A program made the translations under genes and the position numbers. From Clarkia xantiana subsp. parviflora (taxonomy: Eukaryota; Streptophyta; Magnoliopsida; Myrtales; Onagraceae), in assembly GCA_036873135.1 (NCBI GenBank), contig JAPTYO010000003.1, forward strand, positions 21,166,001-21,230,000: a DNA stretch of 64,000 nt. Reading direction: 5' to 3'. Numbering within the stretch: position 1 is the stretch's first letter; every line of letters begins with the position of its first letter. The notes under the pieces were generated by a model. It was not told where the DNA came from and made no database searches. It saw only the letters and a list, made by a program, of their open reading frames with translations. This document shows positions 22,301 to 32,946 of this stretch, piece by piece.

Positions 22301-24941
22301 TTGACGGTTTTTTATCCGAGGGATAAAACCCCGTCAATTTAACCGAAAAAACAGGCGAAAAATGAAAAAAGCAACGAAAACGAAACCTAAAACACCTATT
22401 AGCAGCGAGAACGCCTATTAGCCACAATTTAAACCTGGGACACTTAAAAACAACATAGTGCAAACCTGTGACTATGATTAGATTCTTAATCCTCTATGTA
22501 CGTTATCTTTGCCGTGTCTTAATTTTTACTCCTTTTGCGGTTCCAGGGTGAGCTATCTGTCGGAATAATGGCATCCTTTATAGGTTACACTTTCACGTTA
22601 ACGTTTGCAGTAAGTATTCTTCCTTCATATTACGGATTTAATACCAAATTGCTAGTGGTTTTTTTTTTTTTTTTTTGCGGATTTTCACTATCCGAACGAA
22701 TATTGATGTGCAACTTGCTAGTTCAGTCTTTTTTTTGCATAAACCTTGGACCGATAGTTTCCCGAAACAATAAAGATGTTACTTTCTCAGGTTCAAGGTT
22801 TGGTAAACACCTTCGGTGATCTTCGCGGGACCCTTGCTGCCGTTGAGAGGATAAACTCAGTATTATCTGGTGTTGAAATTGACAAAGCTCTCGCCTTCGG
22901 CTTAGAGAGAGAGATGCTCGATAAAAAAGTAGATGACGAAGAGACCAAATTATTTTTCGTCACCGGTTTGGACGAAACTCTTCCTTCCCGAAACGCTCAT
23001 TACCAATCGTCGGCTCTTAAATCAGCTCGCAGCATCTGCGACATAGCATGGTCCGGCGATATCTGCCTCGAAGATGTCCATTTCTCTTACCCGTTACGAC
23101 CAGATGTGGAAATCTTAAGCGGCTTAAACTTGACGCTGAAGTGTGGGTCCGTCACGGCGTTGGTGGGACCCAGCGGTGCGGGCAAGAGTACTATAGTGCA
23201 GCTTTTGGCACGCTTTTACGAGGTTCGGTTTTTCTAGTGCTCGATCGAGGTTTCATTTTTATTGTATGACGAGTGTTTTTACTGTTATGAGTGTTTGCAG
23301 CCAAGTAAAGGTCGTATAACGGTTGCCGGAGAGGATGTTCGAGCATTTGACAAAAGCGAATGGGCACGGGCCGTGTCCATAGTGAATCAAGTAAGTATTA
23401 TTTTTGTGAAAACTTCCCTAAAGTTTCCGTAAATTCTGCAAAAACATGTTTTTTTTCTCGTAAAGTTTTGGTGCAATACGTTAAAAAGTTGTAGACTTTT
23501 AATGCAACCGTTAGTTGACCTTTAGTTTTCACCGTTAAATAGTACATTACTTGCCTATACCTTTTATTTTGCGAAAACACTTCGTAAAGTTTATGTACAT
23601 TTTGCAAATCGGCCTCTTTAACATTTTCCGTTAAAACGGTTAAAAATATCGAACTAGTTCTGAAAATGAAAGCAAAACATTAGCAGATGATATTGGGATA
23701 CTTTGGCCCTGCAGGAACCTGTTCTGTTTTCGGTGTCTGTTGGGGAGAATATCGCGTATGGGCTGCCGGATAATAACGTATCGATGGACGATGTTATAAA
23801 GGCAGCCAAAGCCGCAAATGCTCACGACTTCATAATTTCTCTTCCCCAGGTTTGAATTTACGATTTCACGACGATTGTTTAGTTTTGCATACTATCTACC
23901 GAATGTTTATCGATACCTTAAATTTTTACCATCTTTGTTAAAGTCGGGTACCAAAAATTCTGTATAAAATTTGTAATTTGAAGGGCTATGACACGCTGGT
24001 CGGTGAACGTGGCGGGCTTTTGAGTGGCGGGCAACGGCAAAGGATCGCTATAGCCCGAGCGCTACTCAAGAACGCTCCAATATTGATACTCGACGAGGTA
24101 AAATATTTTCCGTATCGGTTTTTTTCGCGTTGGCCATTTTGATTTTGAACATGATGAGAAATATGATTTTCTAAAGGGCTAAGAACCGAATCACAGTTAC
24201 AGGTTTACACCATATAACTTTTAGATATCCAATGTTTAAATTGTTGTTAATAGGTGTCCCAAATTTTATTTTCGTTGCTAATAGGTGTCTCAGATTTCAT
24301 TTTCGGTTTTTATTGGTTTTCCATCCGTTTTGTTTGTTAAAATTGACGGAGTTAGGAATGAATTTCTTTTGCATTTATGTATATTTGTGTCAATTAAGTT
24401 AAATTGAACCTCAATTTTACATAAATTCTTCACTTTCACTGAATGTACTAATTGACATATGTTAAAGGGAAGCGGAAGTGTTCTTTTGTCATTAATCTTA
24501 CTTTTGAATTTTATGGAGCCATTGAACAAAATCCGTCAAATTTAACAAGGATACTTGACGAGGTAAAATGTTTCCGTATCGGTTTTTTTTTTTACAAAAA
24601 ATATGTCACGTCATTTTTCCATCAGCCACATTGAAACATAAGTAACATTGACAAACATAAATAACAAAATAGCGTGTTTTTTGGCGTTTTGGTATGACGA
24701 ACAGGCGACGAGTGCACTGGACGCAGCGAGCGAGAGACTCGTTCAAGAAGCGCTGAACCTGCTAATGAAGGGGAGGACGACGCTGGTGATTGCTCACCGG
24801 TTAAGCACGGTTCAAAATGCGCACCAAATCGCGCTTTGTTCGGATGGAAGGATCGAGGAGCTCGGGACCCACTTGGAGCTGTTGGGTAAGAAGGGTCAGT
24901 ATGCGTCGCTCGTCGACACACAAAGGCTAGCTTTCGAGTGA
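19397..24941 (+). CDS. ABCB28: ABC transporter B family member 28 (half transporter)
   Basis: Fourteen exons fit: 19397-19784, 20553-20740, 20912-20935, 21125-21226, 21442-21532, 21627-21727, 21809-21859, 21949-22077, 22547-22609, 22791-23222, 23301-23390, 23715-23849, 23984-24097 and 24705-24941. They give 714 residues, the length I recall for Arabidopsis ABCB28. Order: an N-terminal Ser/Arg/Pro-rich stretch like a plastid transit peptide, one transmembrane domain (about 115-400), one nucleotide-binding domain. Walker [10 protein letters not shown] is at 505-513, the signature LSGGQ at 611-615, Walker B LILDE ends at 636 and the H-loop His is 667. A half transporter must dimerise; the substrate is not evident. 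Intron 4 starts with GC (GAG|GCAAGC) rather than GT. Introns 8 and 13 carry foldback elements. Confidence 0.95.
22166..22492. mobile_element. Foldback MITE in ABCB28 intron 8
   Basis: Long inverted arms: GGTTAAGAATCTAATCATAG at the left matches GGATTAAGAATCTAATCATAG read from the right end. The arms continue through AGGTGTCC(T/C)AGGTTTAAAT and cover most of the 327 bp. Related sequence lies at 24180-24545 and 33620-34134. Confidence 0.9.
24180..24593. mobile_element. Foldback MITE remnant and duplicated exon-intron border in ABCB28 intron 13
   Basis: The phrases AATAGGTGTC(C/T)CA and TCCGTCAAATTTAAC match the intron 8 element. Directly after it, GGATACTTGACGAGGTAAAATG (24544 on) repeats the exon 13 end and donor site at 24085-24105 (GATACTCGACGAGGTAAAAT), including the following TTTCCGTATCGGTTTTTT. 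Confidence 0.85.
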
Positions 24942-26210
24942 AGTCACGGCGTTTTAAGGGTGACGATCGAGTCGAACAAGAACACGGTATGTTCGGTCAT
25001 GTGTTTGAGAGCCGTTTATAGAAGTAAACCATATAATATGATGTAACAGAGGGTCGAGATCGATTTATAGGGATGTAAGTCGTTTATAGTGAAAGGAATT
25101 GTGGATTTAATTGTAAACCGGATCGAAGTCTTGATATATAGCATGTTATGATACGTTAGCTCTGTCTATTTTGCTGTTAAGTGGAATGATACTGATAGAG
25201 ATGCTTAAGTGGTATTGGAATTTAATAGCGATTTGTAAAAAAAATCAAAGTTTCGAGAAAATTATAAATGTCTGAAAGTTTAGTTAGCAATTTGTAGTTT
25301 TGTAAAATTTTAATAAGTTCGGTCAGTAATTTATAAGAAAAAAGAAAATTGATGAACAAGTTTAAGTCACCATTTGAAATTTGAATGTAAGATAGGCAAT
25401 ATTGACAAAATTAGCATATTAAACCTTTGTATTAGTTTGAATAGCAAAACTCAAAATGGAAAATTATGTATATATTGCAAAAAATGGTTTTTTTGCTACC
25501 GATATATTTTAAAATGTAAAATATGCTAAACAAATTAATTTTAATTATTACCCGTCTTCTTTAGTTCAAAATTGTCGTTAAATAGATATTAAATTTACAA
25601 AATTAACCTAGTACTTTTTCGAATGTTAAAACTAAACATCTTATAATTTATACTAACGTTACAATGTGGTCTCGACTCTGATTAAGAATCAGTTCATCGG
25701 TTGAGATACGATTAGACTCAATTGTATCATTACTAAAAGTCATTAGAGTTTAGCCGTAATATTTAAAATATTATTCAATTAATTTTATAAATTAAAAAAA
25801 AAATTCAGGAAAATTTTGGAGAGGTAATTGACAAAAGTAGTAATTATCATCGTTTTGAAATTTTCAATTATAAATGTTAATACTAAAAAAGACCATTTTT
25901 ATAAACATGTTATATATTTTTCCATGAGAAAACCATATAATATGGTGTATTATTTACAACGATGCATCTATTAACCAGAGGTATCGAATTTAAACTCTGT
26001 TGAGTGGAAAAATATTATACTACATTTTATATCTACAGATATATCCAGTATAAGTATAAATTATCAAAATATGAAATAAGATGCTACAACCCATTCAGAT
26101 AAGAGTGCCACCCACGGAAAAAAAAATGGAATCCAATTAATTGACTGTGCAGTGTGCTGTTACGTGAAAATTAGTGTTTGTATATTTTTTCAGAGAATAT
26201 AGCAACAATT
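24942..26210. other. ABCB28 3' flank, no further gene
   Basis: The first 200-250 bases are probably the ABCB28 3' UTR. The rest is AT-rich with no frame or element I can name. Confidence 0.5.
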
Positions 26211-26292
26211 GTGGACGTGCCGGAGTGGTTATCGGGCATGACTAGAAATCATGTGGGCTCTGCCCGCGCAGGTTCGAATCCTGCCGTCCACG
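26211..26292 (+). tRNA. tRNA-Ser (anticodon AGA)
   Basis: An 82-base type II cloverleaf. Acceptor stem GTGGACG pairs with CGTCCAC (26285-26291), with discriminator G at 26292 and no encoded CCA, as usual in the nucleus. The anticodon stem CATGA/TCATG encloses the loop CTAGAAA, so the anticodon is AGA (26244-26246), reading UCU. A long variable arm (GTGGGCTCTGCCCGC) marks serine. The T-loop GGTTCGAATCC is the B box. A T tract directly downstream fits Pol III termination, and CAACA just upstream fits plant tRNA start signals. Confidence 0.97.
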
Positions 26293-26769
26293 CTTTTTTT
26301 TTGTTTTCCTTCTACAATTCGTTCATTATGTGTTCTCTCAACAATACAATTGTGAGCTTTTCGTTTTCATGCAAAGGTTGGCAACTTACAGAAAAGATAT
26401 CTCACTGTCAATAATACAAGTGGATTATCATTCTGTAACTAACTAAATTTGATCCTCAACTTCTTAATTCTAGAAAGTCGACCCTTATAATTTGAGTATG
26501 AAAGCTTTAAAATACCTCCTCATATGGTTTTGAAACACCTTAACATAACGTTATTTGAGCCTTATGCCTTTTTAATTAATATTATTTTCCCCCAAATAAG
26601 AGGTTAAATATCAAAACACATCAATTATATATATTGATCAGGACCGATTTTGAAACATATCAACCCTTTTCTTCTCTACTATATAAATAGTGAATAATCA
26701 ATAAATATTTTTCAGGATTAAGAACCTAAAAGTGGTATTGGAAAATGCAGTCTCAACTCTCAAGTATAC

Positions 26770-27114
26770 AACATGTTGCCATTAGGTGTTTTAGTTTTCT
26801 TTTTACAATTGGTTGTCCGAAGTATTAGATTTATTGTGTTTTCCTTTTTTCGTTCAAATATTGGAGTTAAATGAACGAAATCACGTGACATGCATATGGT
26901 AGATTTTTTGTTATTGTCTGATGAATTAGATTCGTTGCAATTGATTGTTCGACGTATCATATTTGTTGCCAAAAACCTATCACATGCGGGTCACTTGATT
27001 TCGTTTAATCAGTTTTAACGTCAATTTTGGACTAAAAAGTGAAACACAACGAACCTGATATATCGATAACAACCAATCACAACAAAAAAGCTAAGACACC
27101 TAATTACAACATCT
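26770..27114. mobile_element. Foldback MITE
   Basis: The left arm ACATGTTGCCATTAGGTGTT is matched by the inverted right arm ending CACCTAATTACAACATCT. The arms continue through CAATTGGTTGT / ACAACCAATCA and ATTGTGTTTTC / GAAACACAAC, so each is about 75 bp or more. Confidence 0.8.
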
Positions 27115-28109
27115 CATATATATACTTAACCTATTTTTAAATATATAGCATAATTAAACTATGGTTTGAGAAGAGTCAACCCTCAACTAGTTGCCAAAAA
27201 GAAAAAAGAAACCTCAGCTCAACTAACTTAACAGCTTTGTCAAATCATTGGGTAGCTACTAGTTCGTTCCCTCAAATATAAACTTGCATGCCAAGTTGCC
27301 AACCCAAACCCACTCTCTTGCATTTTATGAGAAATGTTTTTTTTTATTTGTTTTTCCAAAACCATACAGGCATACAAATATTTTATATTATTTTTATTTA
27401 TTAAATATTCTATTTAGTTCTATTAGGCTCCAGTTTTTTAATATTGTGTAATGTAATGTGACTAATTAATCTTGTATAAGCTAATTTGCTGAAGTTAATT
27501 AGAGTGCTTTAAGAAAGTATACTTGTGAATGTCTAAAATGTTTCTTGCGTGTGAAAAAGTGCAGGTACACCGAAATATAAGTAACCGTGTGGATTATATA
27601 ATGCGAGAATAGTCGGTTCCAATTTTTTTAAATGAAATTTGTCAGTTAAAACATATCATATATAATGTATTGCGTTTTTACAAAAAAAAATGGTAAATAA
27701 TGTATTTTTTTTGTTTTTCTTTAAAAAAACGGGGTGTAAATTTTACATTCAAATTTTTATTTATTTATTATGTACTAATATATATAAACTATATACTTAT
27801 AATTGATAAAATAATAATATGCCTCTAGTTTGTTTTATATATATCCATCCCTCAATATATTATATATATTAGATGATTTAAACGTTGAAATTACGAATTA
27901 AGTTGAGAGTACCCGCACGATTATTACACCTAAGATCGCTTTCACGATTTCAGAATAGAAGTGTTAAAGTTAAATGTCATTCCCAAAGAGAAATTTACGG
28001 TAAAATTCGAATTTATTATCTTATAAGCCTCAATTTATATAAATTGAATTTTTTAAAGTTGTCACTAGATATTTATGTACAATTTAAGTAAAGTTAAGAT
28101 ACACGTAAC

Positions 28110-28397
28110 AATATTTGCTCTTAAATACCTATATTCATTAAATATATTTTATTATTAAATTTTCCAACAATCACCCATAAGATATTAACATTAATTATAA
28201 AATAAATTCATTTATATTAATTAGTTATGTAATACATAGTGTTTTTATTAAATTTAAGAATATATTATCTAAAAATAGGTAGGTCTCACTTTAAAAAATA
28301 CTACGTAAAATTATTATATCATGTTTTTATAAATTTTAAATAAAAATATATTAAACCCACATTGAAATAATAATATTTAATAGCATTGTGGATGCTA
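28110..28397. mobile_element. MITE copy, reverse orientation, one end worn
   Basis: Its TATTTTATTATTAAATTTTC, AAGATATTAACATTAATTA and GTAATACATAGTG blocks are the reverse complement of parts of the 17567-17984 MITE. The right end reads GCATTGTGGATGCT, matching that element's terminus; the left terminus is lost. Confidence 0.8.
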
Positions 28398-28691
28398 AGA
28401 ATCACAAATTACTTTACCAACTTATCAACCAATCTTTATTATTTTGTTAGTAGCAAATAGCCAGATAATAATAATAATTAAAGTAAAGTAAAGCTTAGTG
28501 GATAAAACTTGGTTGGCCAATAACAGCATGATTAAGCCATATCTATAAACGAATGACAAACGCAAGCCACCTTCTCATCATTACCTTGCGCCAACTATAC
28601 TCCCTCACCATATCTCTTACCTCATATATATTGTCACCATATATATACATAATACACATGAATATAAACTTCATATAGTTCATACATAGAT

Positions 28692-29706
28692 ATGCATATG
28701 ATCTCTAACACTTCCAATATGGCTTCCTCCATAACCAAGATCAAAGCTTCTTCCAAGCTCCATCTCAGAGCTCACTCGACGATTCAACTCTCCGATGCGG
28801 CTTCATGGGTCTTTGCTGCCGCCTTAATCGGCCTTGTCCTCTTGGCAGGTGAGAAATTTTAGACGAACCATCTGATCGAACTGTTCTAAAACCTTAAAAA
28901 AGTAACAAAATGTGGTTCAGTCACTATGTTTAATTATAATATTTCATCTGATCACGTGTCTGCTGAAACATTTTGAAGACCTATCACATGAAATTTTTAA
29001 TTAAATTGATATATAACTTAGTGTTGCGGAAATTTCACTACAAGAAACCTAATCGTTTGTGAGAGATTTATTTGTGTACATATAAACTTATTTAACTGTA
29101 GGGAAATGTTGAAAATTCCTTACAACTACAACATTCAAAAATATTTATAATAGAATGATTTCTAACAAAAAGTTTGGCTAGAAACTTGTGAGGAAAATCT
29201 CTTACAGAATATTGAGTTTTAATAAACCCCTTTATTTATTTAATAATTTGTGAGGTATTGCTCTTCTTGAAAAAAAAAAAAAAACGTCGTCACATATTAC
29301 CAATTTTCTTATAATGTTTGAACATACGTATGCTTTGATACCATGCGGAATTTTAAACGTAACAACCTGATCAGCTGTGTTTTAAAACCTTAAAGTTTAA
29401 TCTTTATATACTACAGGTCATAGAGAGAGCAATGTTTCATCATCACATGAAGAAGAAGGCTATTACATGGAACTTTCATCAGGAAGCTCCGTGAAAGGAG
29501 GACAGTTTCGTAGGAAGGGGTGCGACGAAATTTATGTTGTCGGTGAAGGCGAGACGTTGCACACCATTAGCGACAAGTGCGGAGACCCGTTCATCGTGGA
29601 GCGAAACCCGCATATTCATGATCCTGATGATGTTTTCCCTGGTTTGGTGATTAGGGTTTCGTCGTGTCTTCAAAACCTAGAAAGGTGTTCGGGGATTAAT
29701 TCTTAA
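28692..29706 (+). CDS. Small LysM-domain protein, membrane-anchored
   Basis: Two exons, 28692-28848 and 29417-29706, give 148 residues from the first ATG. In-frame ATGs at 28698 and 28719 are alternatives; the last has the best context (AATATGG) and would start MASSITK with 139 residues. A single hydrophobic segment (SWVFAAALIGLVLLAG, about 38-53) comes before one LysM domain at about 88-133 (CDEIYVVGEGETLHTISDKC ... DVFPGLVIRV). LysM folds bind N-acetylglucosamine polymers in other proteins. There is no kinase domain and only one LysM, so this is not a chitin receptor of the CERK1 type. Homologues of this size are uncharacterised as far as I know. The intron holds a 281-bp MITE. Confidence 0.9.
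29036..29316. mobile_element. CACTA-type MITE in the LysM gene intron
   Basis: The ends are CACTACAAGAAA and (inverted) CATTATAAGAAA, with a TTT repeat on both sides, the 3-bp target duplication typical of CACTA elements. Internal phrases are shared with the copy at 43689-43958. Confidence 0.85.
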
Positions 29707-31035
29707 GTGAGTAATCAATATCAATATATGATAAGTGTCAGTAGTTTTGTAGTTTAATTTTTTTAAAAAACATATTGTGTGAACCTTGTTGTTAACTTGG
29801 TATAGAACATATATAAAATCAGTTTCACCTAAAATTTTCTTGTGTTCATGAGGTAGCTATAGTGTTTGTTGTATGCTTCAAGGAAAAGAAAATGATGTAT
29901 TATTTGTGTATATATATGCCTCTCCTTTATAAGCTTTTCATTACATGTATTATATATATATATATATCATATACTAAACCCTTTTGTTTACAAATAAATG
30001 TTGTTTACTATTTATTATTTAAAATTCTTTTTGAAAAAGAAGTATGTTTCTAAATTCTATATTGATTATCAGCACTGTGAAGGTTCGAACTTCTTATGAA
30101 ACATGTTCATCAACAGGGCCGGTTTCGAATCTACGAGTTATGATATTATGAAAATTTGAGACGGAATGATTAATTTGATCAACTCTTTTAAAACTCGAAT
30201 CAATAAGCAAGGTGGCCTAATATTTATACTTTAACAACGGTGTTACAAGTTTGAACAAATGGTTGAAATGTGTTAAAAAAAAAAAACTTCACGACACTTT
30301 TGAAAAAAGTGCCGCTAGCATGAAATTATTGGTACTTTAAGTGTTTTTGCTGGTGTAAATGGCAGCTCAATTAACATAACTACATTATTTTCAATGACAT
30401 TGAAAAAGTGCCATTATATTTATTAAAGGCACCACAAATATAGTGCCGTTAATTGACACTAATATGCCTTTAATTACTAAATAGTTGGGTGTTGAGAAAT
30501 ACGTCTCGACTAAGTTATTACCTCCATCAAAAACTTTTAAAAGTTATAAAAGTCAGTATATTAAGTAAGTCAGCAAATGTAGTTGGGAGGACTACTGCTA
30601 TATTTTATCATCATTCCACATTTAATCTTATCAAAACAAAGATTATATTATATCCCTTCTCCCCCTAGCTAGTGAAAGTTAATTACTTGAGGTGTATATA
30701 ATTAGAGAAGAGTGAAGGCGAATTCAAATAGAACTACATGATTTTTATAACCAACACTTTGCTATTTACAAGCTGATTCGGTGCGAGTGAAAATTAGTTT
30801 CGCTTTGAGATAAACATGTTATCACAAGAATAATCAGAGTCGCCTTGACCAACTCTTACATTTAAACGAGTTAACAATTTTTTATTTAAAGTGGCACCAC
30901 CAAGAATCGATTCTGTAACCTCTGATACCATGTAGAGAATAAGACATATGTCTTAACTAATTATCACATAAGTCCAAACTTATGAGTGAATACATTTAGC
31001 ACAATCTTATACTTCAACAATAGAATCCCCTTCTA
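29707..31035. other. Intergenic region with an unclassified repeat
   Basis: The first part is the LysM gene 3' flank. Around 30285-30480 GACACTTTTGAAAAAAGTGCC and related AGTGCC/GGCAC phrases recur in both orientations, like the interior of a larger DNA transposon. No gene is seen. Confidence 0.5.
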
Positions 31036-32480
31036 TTGTCAATCATTGCCAATGTTAACTTCTATCCTAATAATCCCAAGAAACCTCCAAAACTCAATGT
31101 TGTTTGTGACTATTGTCACAAAAAGAACATCCAACTGAGATGTGTTAATTCTAAGTGGTGCGAACTCTGCAATAAGAAAAGACATTGTAATGATAATTGC
31201 TCCGAAGTTCGTGATCTTCAGAAAGGAAAGGGCTCTACTGCCAAAATGCTGTTTCTTCTAGGATTGGTAGTATTAATGGTGCAATGGAGCTCATTTTGAG
31301 TTTAGTGTTGATGCTGGACTTTCAAGTGGGAATGTGTGTTCTATCCTTCACACATGACCAGTTTGATCATCTGATACAGCATGTAGAGGCATGGTAGTGG
31401 TTCACACACATGACCAGTTCTATCCAACACTCTTACTAGTTCTTTTTTTTCCCAATCTTTCTTATCAAGTGAGTAACTGTTAGATAATTGACTCATGGGC
31501 CACTAATCATATCACGACCAGAATTTTCTGGCTTGATTAGTTGGTTCTAATATTATATAATATTAGAACCATTTCAGGGTTCAATTACCCAATAATGTAC
31601 ATTCCACTCTTTCTAGTATTGGTGATCATACTATTTTTTCTGATAGGAAATTGCAGAATCTTTTACATATTCATACTTTTAGATACAACTTGTTATCTAT
31701 ATCTAGGTTGACTCATGATCTTAACTATTCTGCAATTTTCTATACCAAACATTTCATTTTATAGAATCTCTCAAGTGAGAGGGTCTTGAGGAGTGATAAT
31801 GAAAACTCAAGACTTTTATTTCTTTAAATCCTTTTATAATTAAAAAACATACTATAGCTCTGAGTTATTTTGTTGTTTCTAATGCTATGTTTTGACATAT
31901 GCGTTTTGGTCATGCCTTTATGCTTTAAAGAATGTTGATTAAAAGCAATAAACTTGTAATATTGAGATTGTCCCGTTTGTCCTAAGGCCAAGTTTAACTG
32001 ATCGAGTTTTCCAGTTTTTAATTCTAGCTAGGATCAACTCTTGTTTTAACATTGTTTATGTCGATGTATGTGGTCCCTATTATATTCATATTCATGAAAA
32101 TAAAAGCTATTTTCTTACTTTTGTTGATGATTATTCTCGAATTAGCAATCTAGTCTGATGTACTCATTAAAAATTTCATCATCATATTTAAAAACCAGTT
32201 TAACAAAAGAATTAAAAGTTTCAGAACATATAATTATAGTGAGTTTTTTTAATATGACATTTAAGTTTCCTTTTCCAAAACTTTAATTAGTATATCTTAC
32301 ATCGGTCATTTTGCTTCTATACCCCTCAACATAATGTTAATGTTGAGATGAAACATAGACATCTGCCGGAGGTTGTTAGGGTACTAAAGTTGCACGCAAA
32401 AATTCCTCCACGCTATTTTTGGTATTGTATCCTCACTTCATATTCCTTGATTAATTCGATAGCAAATAGTATAGATAAAT
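31036..32480 (+). pseudogene. Decayed Ty1/copia gag-pol
   Basis: The first frame (to 31299) has the knuckle-type CDYCHKKNIQLRCVNSKWC region. In changing frames and with several stops there follow a pre-integrase block (LLSISRLTHDLNYSAIFY) and then integrase-like pieces: CGPYYIHIHENKSYFLTFV, FVDDYSR and MKHRHLPEVVRVL near 32350. The gag-integrase order is that of copia. No LTRs were found. It cannot encode a working enzyme. Confidence 0.85.
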
Positions 32481-32946
32481 ATCTTTTTGCTATAAATATA
32501 TACTTTTAAATGGGTAGTTAAACTGGTTGGTGATACAAACCTAATTTACGTGCAGCATTATCTTTAGCCAAATATAATCAGAAAATGGAAGGCACCTGCG
32601 AAGTTACGTGTATCATCATTTTAGCATATATTCTCTTGAAAGTGGTTAAATTCCAAATTTTGAATGTTTTATAAGAAACCCCCATTTAAGGCCCTCTTTG
32701 CAGTTTACATGTACTTAAACCATCACATTCAGAAGTTGCGACGAGTAGTAGAAGTTGTGTATTTTTTGGCAAAATGTCTCTAATGGACAACAATTAATAT
32801 AAAGGAGAGGGCTTATATATATGCTTAGTTATTTATTCCAATATCAACAACAAAGATATAAACTGAGAAACCTAGATCTAGCTAGCTAGCTAGGTTTCTC
32901 TATTTAGGGTTTTGTGGACTTCGGTTCCGGTGACTTTCCGACGCTA
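32481..32946. promoter_or_regulatory. Upstream region of the GMC oxidoreductase gene
   Basis: The likely promoter and 5' leader. TTATATATAT at 32812-32821 is a possible TATA box about 130 bases before the start codon, and CTAGCTAGCTAGCTAG repeats lie at 32877-32892. Confidence 0.4.

Larger units (their letters stand above)
26293..28691. other. Intergenic region with repeats
   Basis: AT-rich, with two mobile elements listed separately (26770-27114 and 28110-28397). The last 100 bases before 28692 hold a TATATATA-rich stretch and the likely 5' leader of the LysM gene. No gene is recognised. Confidence 0.6.

Noticed and set aside
24622..24921. 99-codon minus-strand frame over ABCB28 exon 14
   Set aside because: Antisense of the ATP-binding domain exon; the plus strand has the H-loop and the ending conserved in ABCB28.
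31036..31299. 87-codon frame with Cys residues, possibly a zinc-finger gene
   Set aside because: The following sequence has copia integrase pieces in shifting frames, so it is the gag/knuckle part of a dead retroelement.
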